Below are positions 56,483-64,000 of a DNA stretch of 64,000 nt, in pieces (positions within the stretch are counted from its first letter, which is position 1; the number at the start of each line of letters is the position of its first letter). This DNA is from Planctomycetota bacterium. GTDB lineage: Bacteria; Planctomycetota; UBA1135; GCA-002686595. The notes beneath the pieces were generated by a model that did not search any database, was not told the DNA's origin, and worked only from the letters and a program-made list of their open reading frames with translations. The position numbers were made by a program, and so were the translations under genes. The stretch is from the NCBI GenBank assembly GCA_020638855.1, contig JACKHT010000009.1:61502-125501 (forward strand), in the 5' to 3' direction.

Positions 56483-59400
56483 CTAGTAGCGGAACGGAAC
56501 CCGCAAGAAGTCCACCGCCGGGCGCGGAGCGTTGGGATCCACCCCGCCACCACCGGTGTTCAGGTTGAACACCACGCGGAAGCGGAAGAAGTCCCAGTTC
56601 TGCCCGTTGAGCAGGGACACGTTCCCGGTGGGGCCGCCGTTGAGCGCACCGTAGGAGACCGCTTCGTTGGGCGATCCATCGGTGTTCATCGAGGTCGCGT
56701 CGAAGAAAATCTGCACATCGGTCCCTGCCGGGAACGAGTCGGGTTGCCCCTGGGTGCTGATCCGGAAGTAGTGCGGACGCAAGGCGGCCGTCACCGTTCC
56801 CGTTGCGGTGTTGACGAAGTTGTCCAGCAGGTTGTCACCCGCAGCCACGGTCAATCGCACCGCATCACCGGCCATCAGCGTGGCACCGGTCACCTCGAAG
56901 GTCGCCGAGTTGCCCGCGTCCGCCAGCACGATGCTGTACTTGCGCAGCAAGCGGGGGTTGACCTTGAAATCATCCGCAAGCCCCGAGCCATCGAGCACGA
57001 TGGCCAGGCCCGAAGACTCTACGTAAGGCGCCGTTCCAATGGCCTGCAACGGAGCAGGGTTGATCACGTTGGGCAGGTCCTGAACCAGGGTTCCCGCGCG
57101 GTTGACCGAGCCCGTGTTCGGGTCGGTGCCATCGAAGAAGAACTGGACTTGCTCGTCCGGAGAAGCGCCCGGAGCCACGCGGGCCAAGCCCAACGGGACC
57201 CAATCGCTTTGCGCAACCGAGATACGACCGAAGAACGCCACGAAGTCGTCCGTGGGTTGTCCGGGGGCGCGCCATCCCAGGGGCGGGGGCACGACGGCCT
57301 TGGTCAAGTCTGCATTGGTCCAAGTCTGGCCCACACCGACTCCAGTGAAGCGCAGGTTGGTACCCGGATCATCCACGTGCAATTGCACGATACCAGGAGA
57401 CCCATCCCCACCGGCACCGCGGACGGGGCCACCGGGATCGTTCCAGCCTTCCATCCCACTGGCACCAAAGCAGATCGAAGCACCGGCCAACGGGGGAACG
57501 TCGGTTCCACCGCCGAGCCCTTGAACCCGGCTGAGCGGGATCGAGTCGCAGCGCCATTGCTTGGGACCGTCGATGGTGGCACCACCCTTGTCCTCTTCAC
57601 CCGCACCACCTTCGCCACCGAGGGCAGAGATAGGACGCAGCTGGTGACCCGAGTTGCCATCGCGATAGCCGTCTCCGGCGCTGGCCGCAATGCCTCGCAC
57701 GTCGATGTAGCTGGCGCTCGACATCACCACGTGGCCACCGGAGCCGCCACCGCCCCCACCGCCAACGCGGTCGAAGAAGTTGGTGTTTTCGCCGCCGCCG
57801 CCGTAGCCACCGTTGGCATACACGCGACCCGTGCTCTCGATGATGATCGGGCCAATGGCCAGGATGGAAATGCCACCGGCACCACCACCGCCACCGCTAC
57901 CCTTCTCATCACCGCCGGTTTGGAACGGGATCTGGGGGAAGGTGGCCGTGCGCGAGGCATCGCCACCACCACCACCACCGGCTCCACCCCAAACGTGGTC
58001 CAGCTCACCGATGATCAAGCTACCGCCAGCCGTGATCAGAGTGCCATAGAAGTTGTTGCTCGAGTTCGTGTCGCGGAAGGGACTTTCGCCCACCGCGCCG
58101 CCTTGAGCACGCTGCGTTTGGCTGACTGCACCCAGACCCGAGGTTTGGGTATTGCCCATGAAGCCAGGTTCGCTGTCCATTCCGATCAAGGTCTGGCATT
58201 CCCGCAGGGGGTCCGTGGCGTTGCCGATGTCGTGGTCGTAGAACACGTTTTCGCCAAGGGTTCCACCACCACCGCCGGCACCGCGACGCAAGTCGGGGTC
58301 GGTGCTCGAGCTGTAGCCGGTTTCCCCGCCTTGGCCGCCGCGGCCGGCGACGTTGAACGCCCCGTAGCCAGGTCCGCCGCGCGGCGTGGACTGCGAAGTC
58401 AGGAACGAGGCCGTACCACCCTTGCCCCCGCCCGCATTGCCAGCAGCACCGGCTTCCGGCTGGAAGGTGGTGTTGAGCGTCCCTACGCCGTCGTTGTTGC
58501 CGCCGTTGCAGGAAACTTCACCCAGGATGGTGACCGTACCCGAAGCCAAGATGGTGGCCGGGTTGGCTCCCACGAAGATCAGGCGCGAGTCGGCGGGCAC
58601 ATAGAGGTCACGGATGTCCATCACGCCGTTGATGACCGTTTGCGAAGCCACCGGAGCGCCGCCAGGCCCACCCGTGATGGTGGCCGTCGTGGTGCTGATC
58701 GAAATCGTCTGGCCACCGGGCACGTAGTAGTCAAAGGTGCCGCCGGGGCCACCCGAGCCACCGAAGGCAAACGAGGCTTCCAAGGTCCCATCCACACCCC
58801 AATTGGCGCGCGGGTCACCCAGGGGCGTGGTCACATCTTCCAGCGAACCGGGAACCGAACCCGACAGGGTGAATTCCTCGAGCAGTTCGTCGGCATCGTC
58901 GATCGGGGCTCCAAACTCGTCGACCACGGTTTGGGTCGTCATCAGAGCAAAGTTGGCGTTGTCCTGGGCGGTCGGATCGCCGGTCAAGTCCACAAAGCCC
59001 TGACGAACCACGAGCCGCATATCCGAGCCCTGGGGCAGCAATCCGAGCGGTTGGATGCGCAAGACCGACCCGGTTTCGACGCAGTTCTCTTCGAGCGAAA
59101 CCTGGGTCGGAATCGTGTTCCAGGAGGACATCGCCGGGTCGAAGAATTCAAAGCGGATCCGGTTGGCGCTGATGTTGCCAGAAGACGCCAGGACCGGCTG
59201 GTTCAGGTACAGGGCAACGGCCACTTGGGACGATACGTCGCTGTACTTGTTCAGCGGCACTTCGAAGGCCCCCAAACCACTCGTGGTGAAGTAGACCCGG
59301 TTGTTGGGATCCCCCCCCAACTCCAGGTACGTGGCGGCAAGTTCGCTGGTTCCGACACCACCCAAACCCCGCACGCGGACGGCCGGAGGACCGGGCACCG

Positions 59401-59920
59401 TGTCGAGGAACAGGGTCTCCGGCAGGGTCGAGTTGGGCGTGCTGAACGACACCACATGACCTGCCTGGAGCGAGCCGCCGGTGGCGCTGCGAACCGTGAT
59501 ACCCGAGGGCGAGTCGTTGGCCCCAACGATCCGCAGAACGTACGAAGTGTTGATTTTCAGGCCCGAGTCGGAGAAGTCATCCTCGGTCGGGCAGTTGGGC
59601 TGGAAGCGAACCACGCTGGTCCGAACGTTGCCCGCCAAATCCAACGGCTGCAGGAACTGCCCGGTTGCGGAGACCCCCGTACCATCCAGAATCTGGATCG
59701 TGTTGAGGTTGACCGACGACATATCCACCGCTTGATCGAAGGTGATGTCGATGGCTCGGTTGATCTTCCACACCGAACCGTTCAACACGGACACGTTGGT
59801 GACCTGCAGGTCCGATCCGGACGAGGGCGTGGTGCTACTCGAGCCACCCGACGAGCAGGCAGCGGCCACACAAAGGGCCAGTGCTGAGCTCCAAAGAGGT
59901 AGGGTTTGCTTCAAACGCAT
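56483..59920 (-). CDS. Giant Gly-rich Ig-like surface lipoprotein
   Basis: A 1145-aa lipoprotein with signal MRLKQTLPLWSSALALCVAA and lipobox Cys22. A Big_5/SbsA-like motif AIDITFDQAVDMSSVN lies at residues 56-71, and VPGPPAVRVRG follows. A large Gly-rich region with repeats of the form GGGGGAGGISILAIGPIII alternates with short strands, which suggests a repetitive beta fold. The ending QNWDFFRFRVVFN...VDFLRVPFRY looks like a jelly-roll C-terminus. It is a paralogue of the 40145-43306 protein. The ATG at 59920 opens the signal peptide; a frame extending to 60028 has no conserved start. Probably displayed at the cell surface. Confidence 0.75.
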   Translation of the reverse strand: MRLKQTLPLWSSALALCVAAACSSGGSSSTTPSSGSDLQVTNVSVLNGSVWKINRAIDITFDQAVDMSSVNLNTIQILDGTGVSATGQFLQPLDLAGNVRTSVVRFQPNCPTEDDFSDSGLKINTSYVLRIVGANDSPSGITVRSATGGSLQAGHVVSFSTPNSTLPETLFLDTVPGPPAVRVRGLGGVGTSELAATYLELGGDPNNRVYFTTSGLGAFEVPLNKYSDVSSQVAVALYLNQPVLASSGNISANRIRFEFFDPAMSSWNTIPTQVSLEENCVETGSVLRIQPLGLLPQGSDMRLVVRQGFVDLTGDPTAQDNANFALMTTQTVVDEFGAPIDDADELLEEFTLSGSVPGSLEDVTTPLGDPRANWGVDGTLEASFAFGGSGGPGGTFDYYVPGGQTISISTTTATITGGPGGAPVASQTVINGVMDIRDLYVPADSRLIFVGANPATILASGTVTILGEVSCNGGNNDGVGTLNTTFQPEAGAAGNAGGGKGGTASFLTSQSTPRGGPGYGAFNVAGRGGQGGETGYSSSTDPDLRRGAGGGGGTLGENVFYDHDIGNATDPLRECQTLIGMDSEPGFMGNTQTSGLGAVSQTQRAQGGAVGESPFRDTNSSNNFYGTLITAGGSLIIGELDHVWGGAGGGGGGDASRTATFPQIPFQTGGDEKGSGGGGGAGGISILAIGPIIIESTGRVYANGGYGGGGENTNFFDRVGGGGGGGSGGHVVMSSASYIDVRGIAASAGDGYRDGNSGHQLRPISALGGEGGAGEEDKGGATIDGPKQWRCDSIPLSRVQGLGGGTDVPPLAGASICFGASGMEGWNDPGGPVRGAGGDGSPGIVQLHVDDPGTNLRFTGVGVGQTWTNADLTKAVVPPPLGWRAPGQPTDDFVAFFGRISVAQSDWVPLGLARVAPGASPDEQVQFFFDGTDPNTGSVNRAGTLVQDLPNVINPAPLQAIGTAPYVESSGLAIVLDGSGLADDFKVNPRLLRKYSIVLADAGNSATFEVTGATLMAGDAVRLTVAAGDNLLDNFVNTATGTVTAALRPHYFRISTQGQPDSFPAGTDVQIFFDATSMNTDGSPNEAVSYGALNGGPTGNVSLLNGQNWDFFRFRVVFNLNTGGGGVDPNAPRPAVDFLRVPFRY

Positions 59921-59997
59921 GGGAAAATTCGAGGGGGGTATCAGGGTCTTGGGGGGGTCCGGTAAGACGCGAGGGTCCTTGCGGTTGGTGGATGGAA

Positions 59998-60033
59998 GGG
60001 GAGTGGTTCGCGAGGTTTCGCGCCCCACTCCCC
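59998..60033 (-). terminator. Hairpin terminator of the 1150-aa lipoprotein gene
   Basis: GGGGAGTGG at 59998-60006 pairs with its complement at 60025-60033, and a further CGCGA/CGCG pairing occurs in the loop. It starts 9 bases after the stop of the gene at 60043. Confidence 0.65.
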
Positions 60034-60042
60034 GCGTGGGGC

Positions 60043-63000
60043 TTACTCTTCCCAGGAGACCGCCAAGGCGGACAACACCGGGTTTTCGTTGCTCACGATG
60101 TTGGAGCGGAACGTGATCCGAATCTGGTAGAAGCGCGCTCCGTTGATTTCGGTGATGTTGGAAACCCAGGCTCCGTCGCCGATGCTCGAGCTTCCTGCCA
60201 AGCTAAAGATGTTCAGGTTGGCACGGTTCGTCCGGTGGGGCAGCGGGTTGGCCGGCGGGACCGGCGGGGAATAGTAATCCCCGTAGATGTCCAGCGTCGA
60301 GGCATCGACCAGCGCCATCTGGCGGATGGGGGTCGTTCCATTCATCAAGTTGCCGGTCGCGTCCGGGTGGTTGGTGATGTTGGAGGCTCCACGGAAGTCC
60401 AAGCTGATGCTCGTCCCGTTCGGCTGGTCCTGGGCCCGAGGCTCAAGAACCGGTGCCGCATAGGTCGGGCTCAGGAACTGGGCGCCCGGGTTGGACGGAT
60501 CGTCCGCCGGGAACCAAACCGAGTAGCTACGGCTGACGCGCGTGACGAAATCGATCGCTGCCAAGTAGAACGAGTTGTCCCGTCCATAGGTGGCTTGACC
60601 GTTTGCGGCGGGGCTGAACCCGCCCGTGGAAGTCGTGGCCGTATCGGGGTTGACCGTACGGACGTTGTTGCCCGAATCGATCCCCCCCGTCGAGAAGGCC
60701 CGGAAGTAGGGCTTCGAGGAGGAGTTGGCCGCCAGGTTGATGTCGAAGCCGTTTAGGCCGGTAGCACCCGCATCGGGATAGCAACGGAACTCCACCAGCA
60801 ACGGCAACCCGATCGTCTTGATTTGGTTGGTCGGGAAGATGTCCACGCCGGGGTCCTGGCCCAAGGCCAAGGCCTGTTGGTCCGGGGGCGACCCCCCGTT
60901 GTTGGGACCCGACCGTGTCAGCAAGGAGGTGTCACGCCACGTGTAGGTGATCTCGTCGTTGGGGTTCGCCAGGCCGTTGTTCATGGGGTAGGGCATGAAC
61001 TTGGTCAGGCTGCCGCTCACGGTGAAAACCAGGCCGGGGTCCACGACGTAGCCTTGGGACTTCTCGTGCACCACCCGTTGCGGGTCCAAGGTGCCGTTGA
61101 GCAAGTTGGAGGTGTACACGTTCGACAGGCCCGAATCCGGCCACATGGGCCACAGGGTCGCGCCATCGATGAATTCGTCGGGGGCGTAGCGGCAGTGCGA
61201 CATGCGCATCTCAAACTCGCTGTACGAGTCGAAGGTCACCAAGCCGTTGACCGGCGCCCAGCTCAAACCCGTCACATCGACGTTGGCCGTGGACGCGTCC
61301 TCCAGAGTCCAGCCCAGGTCCACAAAGCGGTAGACCGACTGCATCTTCGAACCCAAGTTCGACAGCGGGGTTTGGATTCCCACCGAGAAGGGCACCATCA
61401 GCGCCGGCACGGTTTGGGTGCGATCGGCCGTGGTGGTGAAGCGAGTCACCGGGCGCGGGAAAATCAGCTGCCGCTGCAAGTCGAAGAGGTGCTGCCCCCC
61501 CCACTCGCGCATGACACCGTAGTCCTGCTGGGTCGTACTGAACGGATCCTCGGGCTCCTCGTCGAGCCCGGTGAAGCGACTCACGCGGCCGCCGGTCAAG
61601 ACGCTGGCCGAAGCCGAGTTCAACTGGAAGGGAATCGGGGGGAAGTTGCCGCCCACTTCGTTGCCCGCCAAGTCGGTGGCACCCAATTCGCCCCCTAGTA
61701 GGCTCAAGAAGTACTCCTCCGTGGAACCCTGTTCGTGGGTCAAGTCTTTTTGCGGGGTGAAGGACACCCGCTGCAAGTCGGGGGCGAGGCTCACCTGCCC
61801 GACCACGAAGGCCGAAGTCGGCAGCGACGGATCGTTGCCCGGGTTGAGCGCTTGACGGGTCAAGAGCAGCGAATCGAAGGCGCTGATCGACGCCGGATCC
61901 ATCGGTTCCGAGAATCGGATCTCGAAGGTGGAATCGGGGAGCACACCGAAGTTCGGGTTGTTGGGATAGCCCGTGGGCAGCGGGTTGATGCGCAGGAAGC
62001 AGGGCACGCGAGCGATGTCCGCAACCGGATCAAACGCCGTCTGCAGCTCGGCATAACCGGAACCTGCAATGCTCCACTCGGCAGGGCCGCCACGGCCCGG
62101 CAGATCCCACTCGGCCGGATACTGACGCAAGCGGACGCGTACATTGGACGCATCCGCGCCGTTCAAGGACTGGGCTCCGAGTACGTCGGCAAAGATCCCC
62201 TCGGCCACCTGAGCCACCACGTCGCCCGCCTCGGGCACCTTGGCACAGAAGGTGGATTCAAACTGGAAGACCGGAATCAAGAACTGGTCGGTGGTCCCGG
62301 TCAACAACGTGGGCGGCGTCAGGATGTCGCCCGCGCTGGCTCCGACCACAGTCGGGGCCTCGTTGTCCAACAGGAAGCCGTTGTAGGCATCCCCCGTGAC
62401 CAAGGTCCCTCCGCCCGAACGCATCGCACGGTGCACGTCTTGGGTCGGACGACTGGCATCCCATGATCCGTTGGCCGAGGTGCTCAGGTGGTGAGCGCTC
62501 AGGTTCTGCAAAAGGTGCGTCTGACCGTAGACGGAATCCTCTCGGGTGGGGATCCGAATCAGCAAGTTGGCCAAGTTGACCGTGCTGCTGGGGGGGAAAC
62601 CATTCGAGTTGACGGGCACCGGCGGATCAAAGTCGTAGGACTCGATGACCGAGATGGTCGGGTCGATCAGGATGCGCGTGCTGTAGAACTCCAAGCCAGG
62701 CAAACCGTCATGGTCGGCCAAGTCGCCAAAGTTGGGATCGGGCAGGATGCGCGCCTCATAGGTACCGCTGAAGTCGATCCCGGTAAGCAAGCGCACCGTT
62801 TGGGCGTCGATCGAATTGGGATCGATCAAGTCGTTGAAATCGAGGACCAAGCAAGCGTTGCGCGGAACCATCGAGAACAGGCCCGCAGAGCCGCCTTGGG
62901 ATGTGCCGGGCCCACGCTGGGCCACCGGGTCGAGCGATTGCTGGGTCCGGCGAACCAAGTCCTCAAACTGATCCAAGCCCCCTTGGACGCTGAGGTCTTC

Positions 63001-63495
63001 CACGTTGCGCAGGATGGTCAACTCCTGAACGGCGGTAACCGGGTTGGTTTTGAGCTGGTAGTTGATCCCATCGGACTGCACCCCCTTGCCGATGACCAGG
63101 TTCTCGTGCATCAACACGCGATCCCCCGCCCCATCGAGGCCGTACACGTCGGTGAGCCGGCCCCAGAAGATGCTCTCGAGCACCAGCTGATTGGAATTGC
63201 CTTGCTCGTTGGCGTCGGTGAAGAAGCGGGCGCCGGAAGGGGTCGAGCTGTAGGTGCCTGCGGGATTGGTGGAGGTACCGGTTCCCCCACCGCCGCTGCA
63301 AGCGGTCGCCACGCAAGCAGCGAGGATGCCCATGCGCCAAGCTTTGGGGTTGCCCCCTGCTTTGGGGTCCACTGCTTTGGGGTCCAAGGTCTTGGGGTCC
63401 AAGCTATGGAACGCTGCGGCCTGCGGATTCGGATCCGTCCCCGCAAGAGGGGAAGCCTGGTGGCGAACAAACCGGGAAGGGTTGTGGTGGCGCAT
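60043..63495 (-). CDS. Giant Ig-like surface lipoprotein under a sigma-54 promoter
   Basis: A 1150-aa exported protein. From the ATG at 63495 an unusually long N-terminus of about 54 residues, including LDPKTLDPKAVDPK repeats, precedes a hydrophobic segment MGILAACVATAC, whose final Cys is a possible lipobox residue. Alternative starts include an ATG at 63333 and a GTG in the repeat. Big_5-like motifs LVLDFNDLIDPNSID (about 215) and FEIRFSEPMDPASIS (about 525) are clear. There is no Gly-rich stalk. The end RFYQIRITFRSNIV...LSALAVSWEE matches the other lipoprotein endings. A perfect sigma-54 promoter lies about 255 bases upstream of this ATG. Confidence 0.72.
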   Translation of the reverse strand: MRHHNPSRFVRHQASPLAGTDPNPQAAAFHSLDPKTLDPKAVDPKAGGNPKAWRMGILAACVATACSGGGGTGTSTNPAGTYSSTPSGARFFTDANEQGNSNQLVLESIFWGRLTDVYGLDGAGDRVLMHENLVIGKGVQSDGINYQLKTNPVTAVQELTILRNVEDLSVQGGLDQFEDLVRRTQQSLDPVAQRGPGTSQGGSAGLFSMVPRNACLVLDFNDLIDPNSIDAQTVRLLTGIDFSGTYEARILPDPNFGDLADHDGLPGLEFYSTRILIDPTISVIESYDFDPPVPVNSNGFPPSSTVNLANLLIRIPTREDSVYGQTHLLQNLSAHHLSTSANGSWDASRPTQDVHRAMRSGGGTLVTGDAYNGFLLDNEAPTVVGASAGDILTPPTLLTGTTDQFLIPVFQFESTFCAKVPEAGDVVAQVAEGIFADVLGAQSLNGADASNVRVRLRQYPAEWDLPGRGGPAEWSIAGSGYAELQTAFDPVADIARVPCFLRINPLPTGYPNNPNFGVLPDSTFEIRFSEPMDPASISAFDSLLLTRQALNPGNDPSLPTSAFVVGQVSLAPDLQRVSFTPQKDLTHEQGSTEEYFLSLLGGELGATDLAGNEVGGNFPPIPFQLNSASASVLTGGRVSRFTGLDEEPEDPFSTTQQDYGVMREWGGQHLFDLQRQLIFPRPVTRFTTTADRTQTVPALMVPFSVGIQTPLSNLGSKMQSVYRFVDLGWTLEDASTANVDVTGLSWAPVNGLVTFDSYSEFEMRMSHCRYAPDEFIDGATLWPMWPDSGLSNVYTSNLLNGTLDPQRVVHEKSQGYVVDPGLVFTVSGSLTKFMPYPMNNGLANPNDEITYTWRDTSLLTRSGPNNGGSPPDQQALALGQDPGVDIFPTNQIKTIGLPLLVEFRCYPDAGATGLNGFDINLAANSSSKPYFRAFSTGGIDSGNNVRTVNPDTATTSTGGFSPAANGQATYGRDNSFYLAAIDFVTRVSRSYSVWFPADDPSNPGAQFLSPTYAAPVLEPRAQDQPNGTSISLDFRGASNITNHPDATGNLMNGTTPIRQMALVDASTLDIYGDYYSPPVPPANPLPHRTNRANLNIFSLAGSSSIGDGAWVSNITEINGARFYQIRITFRSNIVSNENPVLSALAVSWEE
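63341..63403. repeat. 15-bp tandem repeat inside the lipoprotein 5' region
   Basis: About four units of GCTTTGGGGTCCACT-type sequence; on the minus strand they encode the D-P-K repeat LDPKT/LDPKA/VDPKA. The first unit from the left is longer by three bases. The repeat lies just before the putative signal sequence, so copy-number change would alter only the leader. Confidence 0.75.
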
Positions 63496-63749
63496 GGGTA
63501 ACAAGAGTGTTTTTGCGGCGGTCCGCCGGGGGGGTATTCCCAACGGGCGCCGGAGATTGCTCTGGCAGGGCCTGGGGCCGCGCTGGAGCTTTCGAACAAA
63601 GGTGGATTGTCCCGCCTGAGGTACCCCCAGGTCAAGCAGAGCCCGGGATCCCGTTGGGCGCGGGTTGGCCCAGCGGTGCCTGGAGGTCGCGAGGTCGGTT
63701 CCCCAAGGGAACTCTACCCACCCACGAAACCCAGGTGACGGGAATCTAG

Positions 63750-63765
63750 TGCAAGAATTGTGCCA
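63750..63765 (-). promoter_or_regulatory. Sigma-54 (-24/-12) promoter
   Basis: On the minus strand the sequence reads TGGCACAATTCTTGCA, an exact match to the sigma-54 consensus TGGCAC-N5-TTGCW with GG and GC at the correct 12-base spacing. Transcription would start near 63738 and read into the giant lipoprotein gene at 63495. Sigma-54 promoters need an AAA+ enhancer-binding activator. Confidence 0.75.
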
Positions 63766-63834
63766 GTCACTTATCCCCCGTGCGGCCAGCGTGCAAGCGC
63801 ATGGGGCCGGCGTGCATGCGCTACCCTGGAGCTG

Positions 63835-63872
63835 GTGCGCGATAGCGCACACTTCCAAAGTTCCAAAAGTGT
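63835..63872 (-). promoter_or_regulatory. Dyads upstream of the sigma-54 promoter
   Basis: GTGCGC-GATA-GCGCAC (63835-63850) is a perfect dyad, and ACACTT...AAGTGT (63849-63854 and 63867-63872) is a second. They lie about 70-107 bases upstream of the -24 box, the usual distance for an enhancer-protein site. Function is inferred from position and symmetry only. Confidence 0.4.
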
Positions 63873-64000
63873 TTCCTCTCGCGCTACCCCCTTCCCAAGC
63901 GCTGCCGTCTCAATGCGACCCAGCACGGGCGCGATCCTGCCCGGCGCTGGAATCCAAGTTGCCTCCAGCCGCAGCGGCCCGGCCTACCCGGCGTTCGCCA

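Larger units (their letters stand above)
63496..64000. other. 505-base upstream region at the right edge
   Basis: No gene is supported, although an open frame runs through the left part. It contains a sigma-54 promoter match and two short dyads (separate entries). An imperfect 20-bp tandem pair around 63784-63824 (GGCCAGCGTGCAAGCGCATG and GGGCCGGCGTGCATGCGCTA) lies between the promoter and the dyads. Confidence 0.5.

Noticed and set aside
56744..59887. 1047-codon open frame antisense to the 1145-aa lipoprotein gene
   Set aside because: Same reason: a by-product of high GC at third positions opposite a recognisable lipoprotein.
63496..63858. N-terminal extension of the right-most lipoprotein to 63858
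   Set aside because: It would cross the sigma-54 promoter and shows no conserved or signal sequence.

Overview
The window is GC-rich bacterial chromosome with ordinary housekeeping and surface genes. No rRNA, tRNA, CRISPR array, insertion sequence or phage gene was seen. The cell envelope is Gram-negative in type: several lipoproteins with lipoboxes, an OmpA/Pal-type lipoprotein, a trans-envelope pilus or type II secretion motor, and an AlgI-type O-acyltransferase. Two features suggest a planctomycete-like lineage: a secreted C-terminal module with a YFLVG...GRYN...W.FQ.W.R...SNF..GL.V.F pattern on two unrelated proteins, and several giant Gly-rich, Ig-like lipoproteins. That assignment is an inference and only moderately secure.

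Layout. 0-6.3 kb: a complete oligopeptide ABC transporter operon (oppABCDF) with 1-4 base overlaps at most junctions, divergent from a truncated exported protein at the left edge. 6.5-10.8 kb: a secreted DNRLRE-like protein, a membrane protein, an APC-family permease and a secretin-motif lipoprotein. 10.9-14.0 kb: pntAB, the proton-translocating transhydrogenase. 14.7-18.0 kb: an AlgI-like MBOAT acyltransferase followed by an AlgX/AlgJ-like SGNH protein that is interrupted by an apparent frameshift. 18.1-21.0 kb: DoxX-like protein and a secreted trypsin-family protease. 21.2-24.7 kb: two minus-strand groups, fluC-dgk and coaD-ridA-ychF. 24.8-28.5 kb: comEC and a HEAT-type exported protein. 28.8-34.0 kb: a PaaZ-type aldehyde dehydrogenase, divergent from a dienoyl-CoA-reductase-like SDR, murQ and comM. 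34.0-40.1 kb: cutA, proline dehydrogenase, a phosphoesterase coupled to nrnA, and an amidohydrolase.

From 40.1 kb to the right edge the window is dominated by cell-surface genes. Four lipoproteins (1053, 596, 1145 and 1150 aa) carry SbsA/Big_5-like Ig motifs ([LIF].[LIV].F....D..S) and a similar C-terminal beta-rich ending. They surround a type IV pilus / type II secretion core: pilT, pilB, pilC, a prepilin and, separately, the prepilin peptidase pilD. One of the lipoproteins overlaps pilD by one base. The right-most lipoprotein has a perfect sigma-54 -24/-12 promoter match upstream, with two dyads 70-110 bp farther upstream that could bind an enhancer protein. The hypothesis of most interest is therefore a regulated giant-lipoprotein surface system made next to, and possibly together with, the pilus machinery.

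Most transcription units end in long, near-perfect GC-rich hairpins without a U-tract. Three short tandem repeats with units of 12-15 bp lie in intergenic or 5' gene regions.
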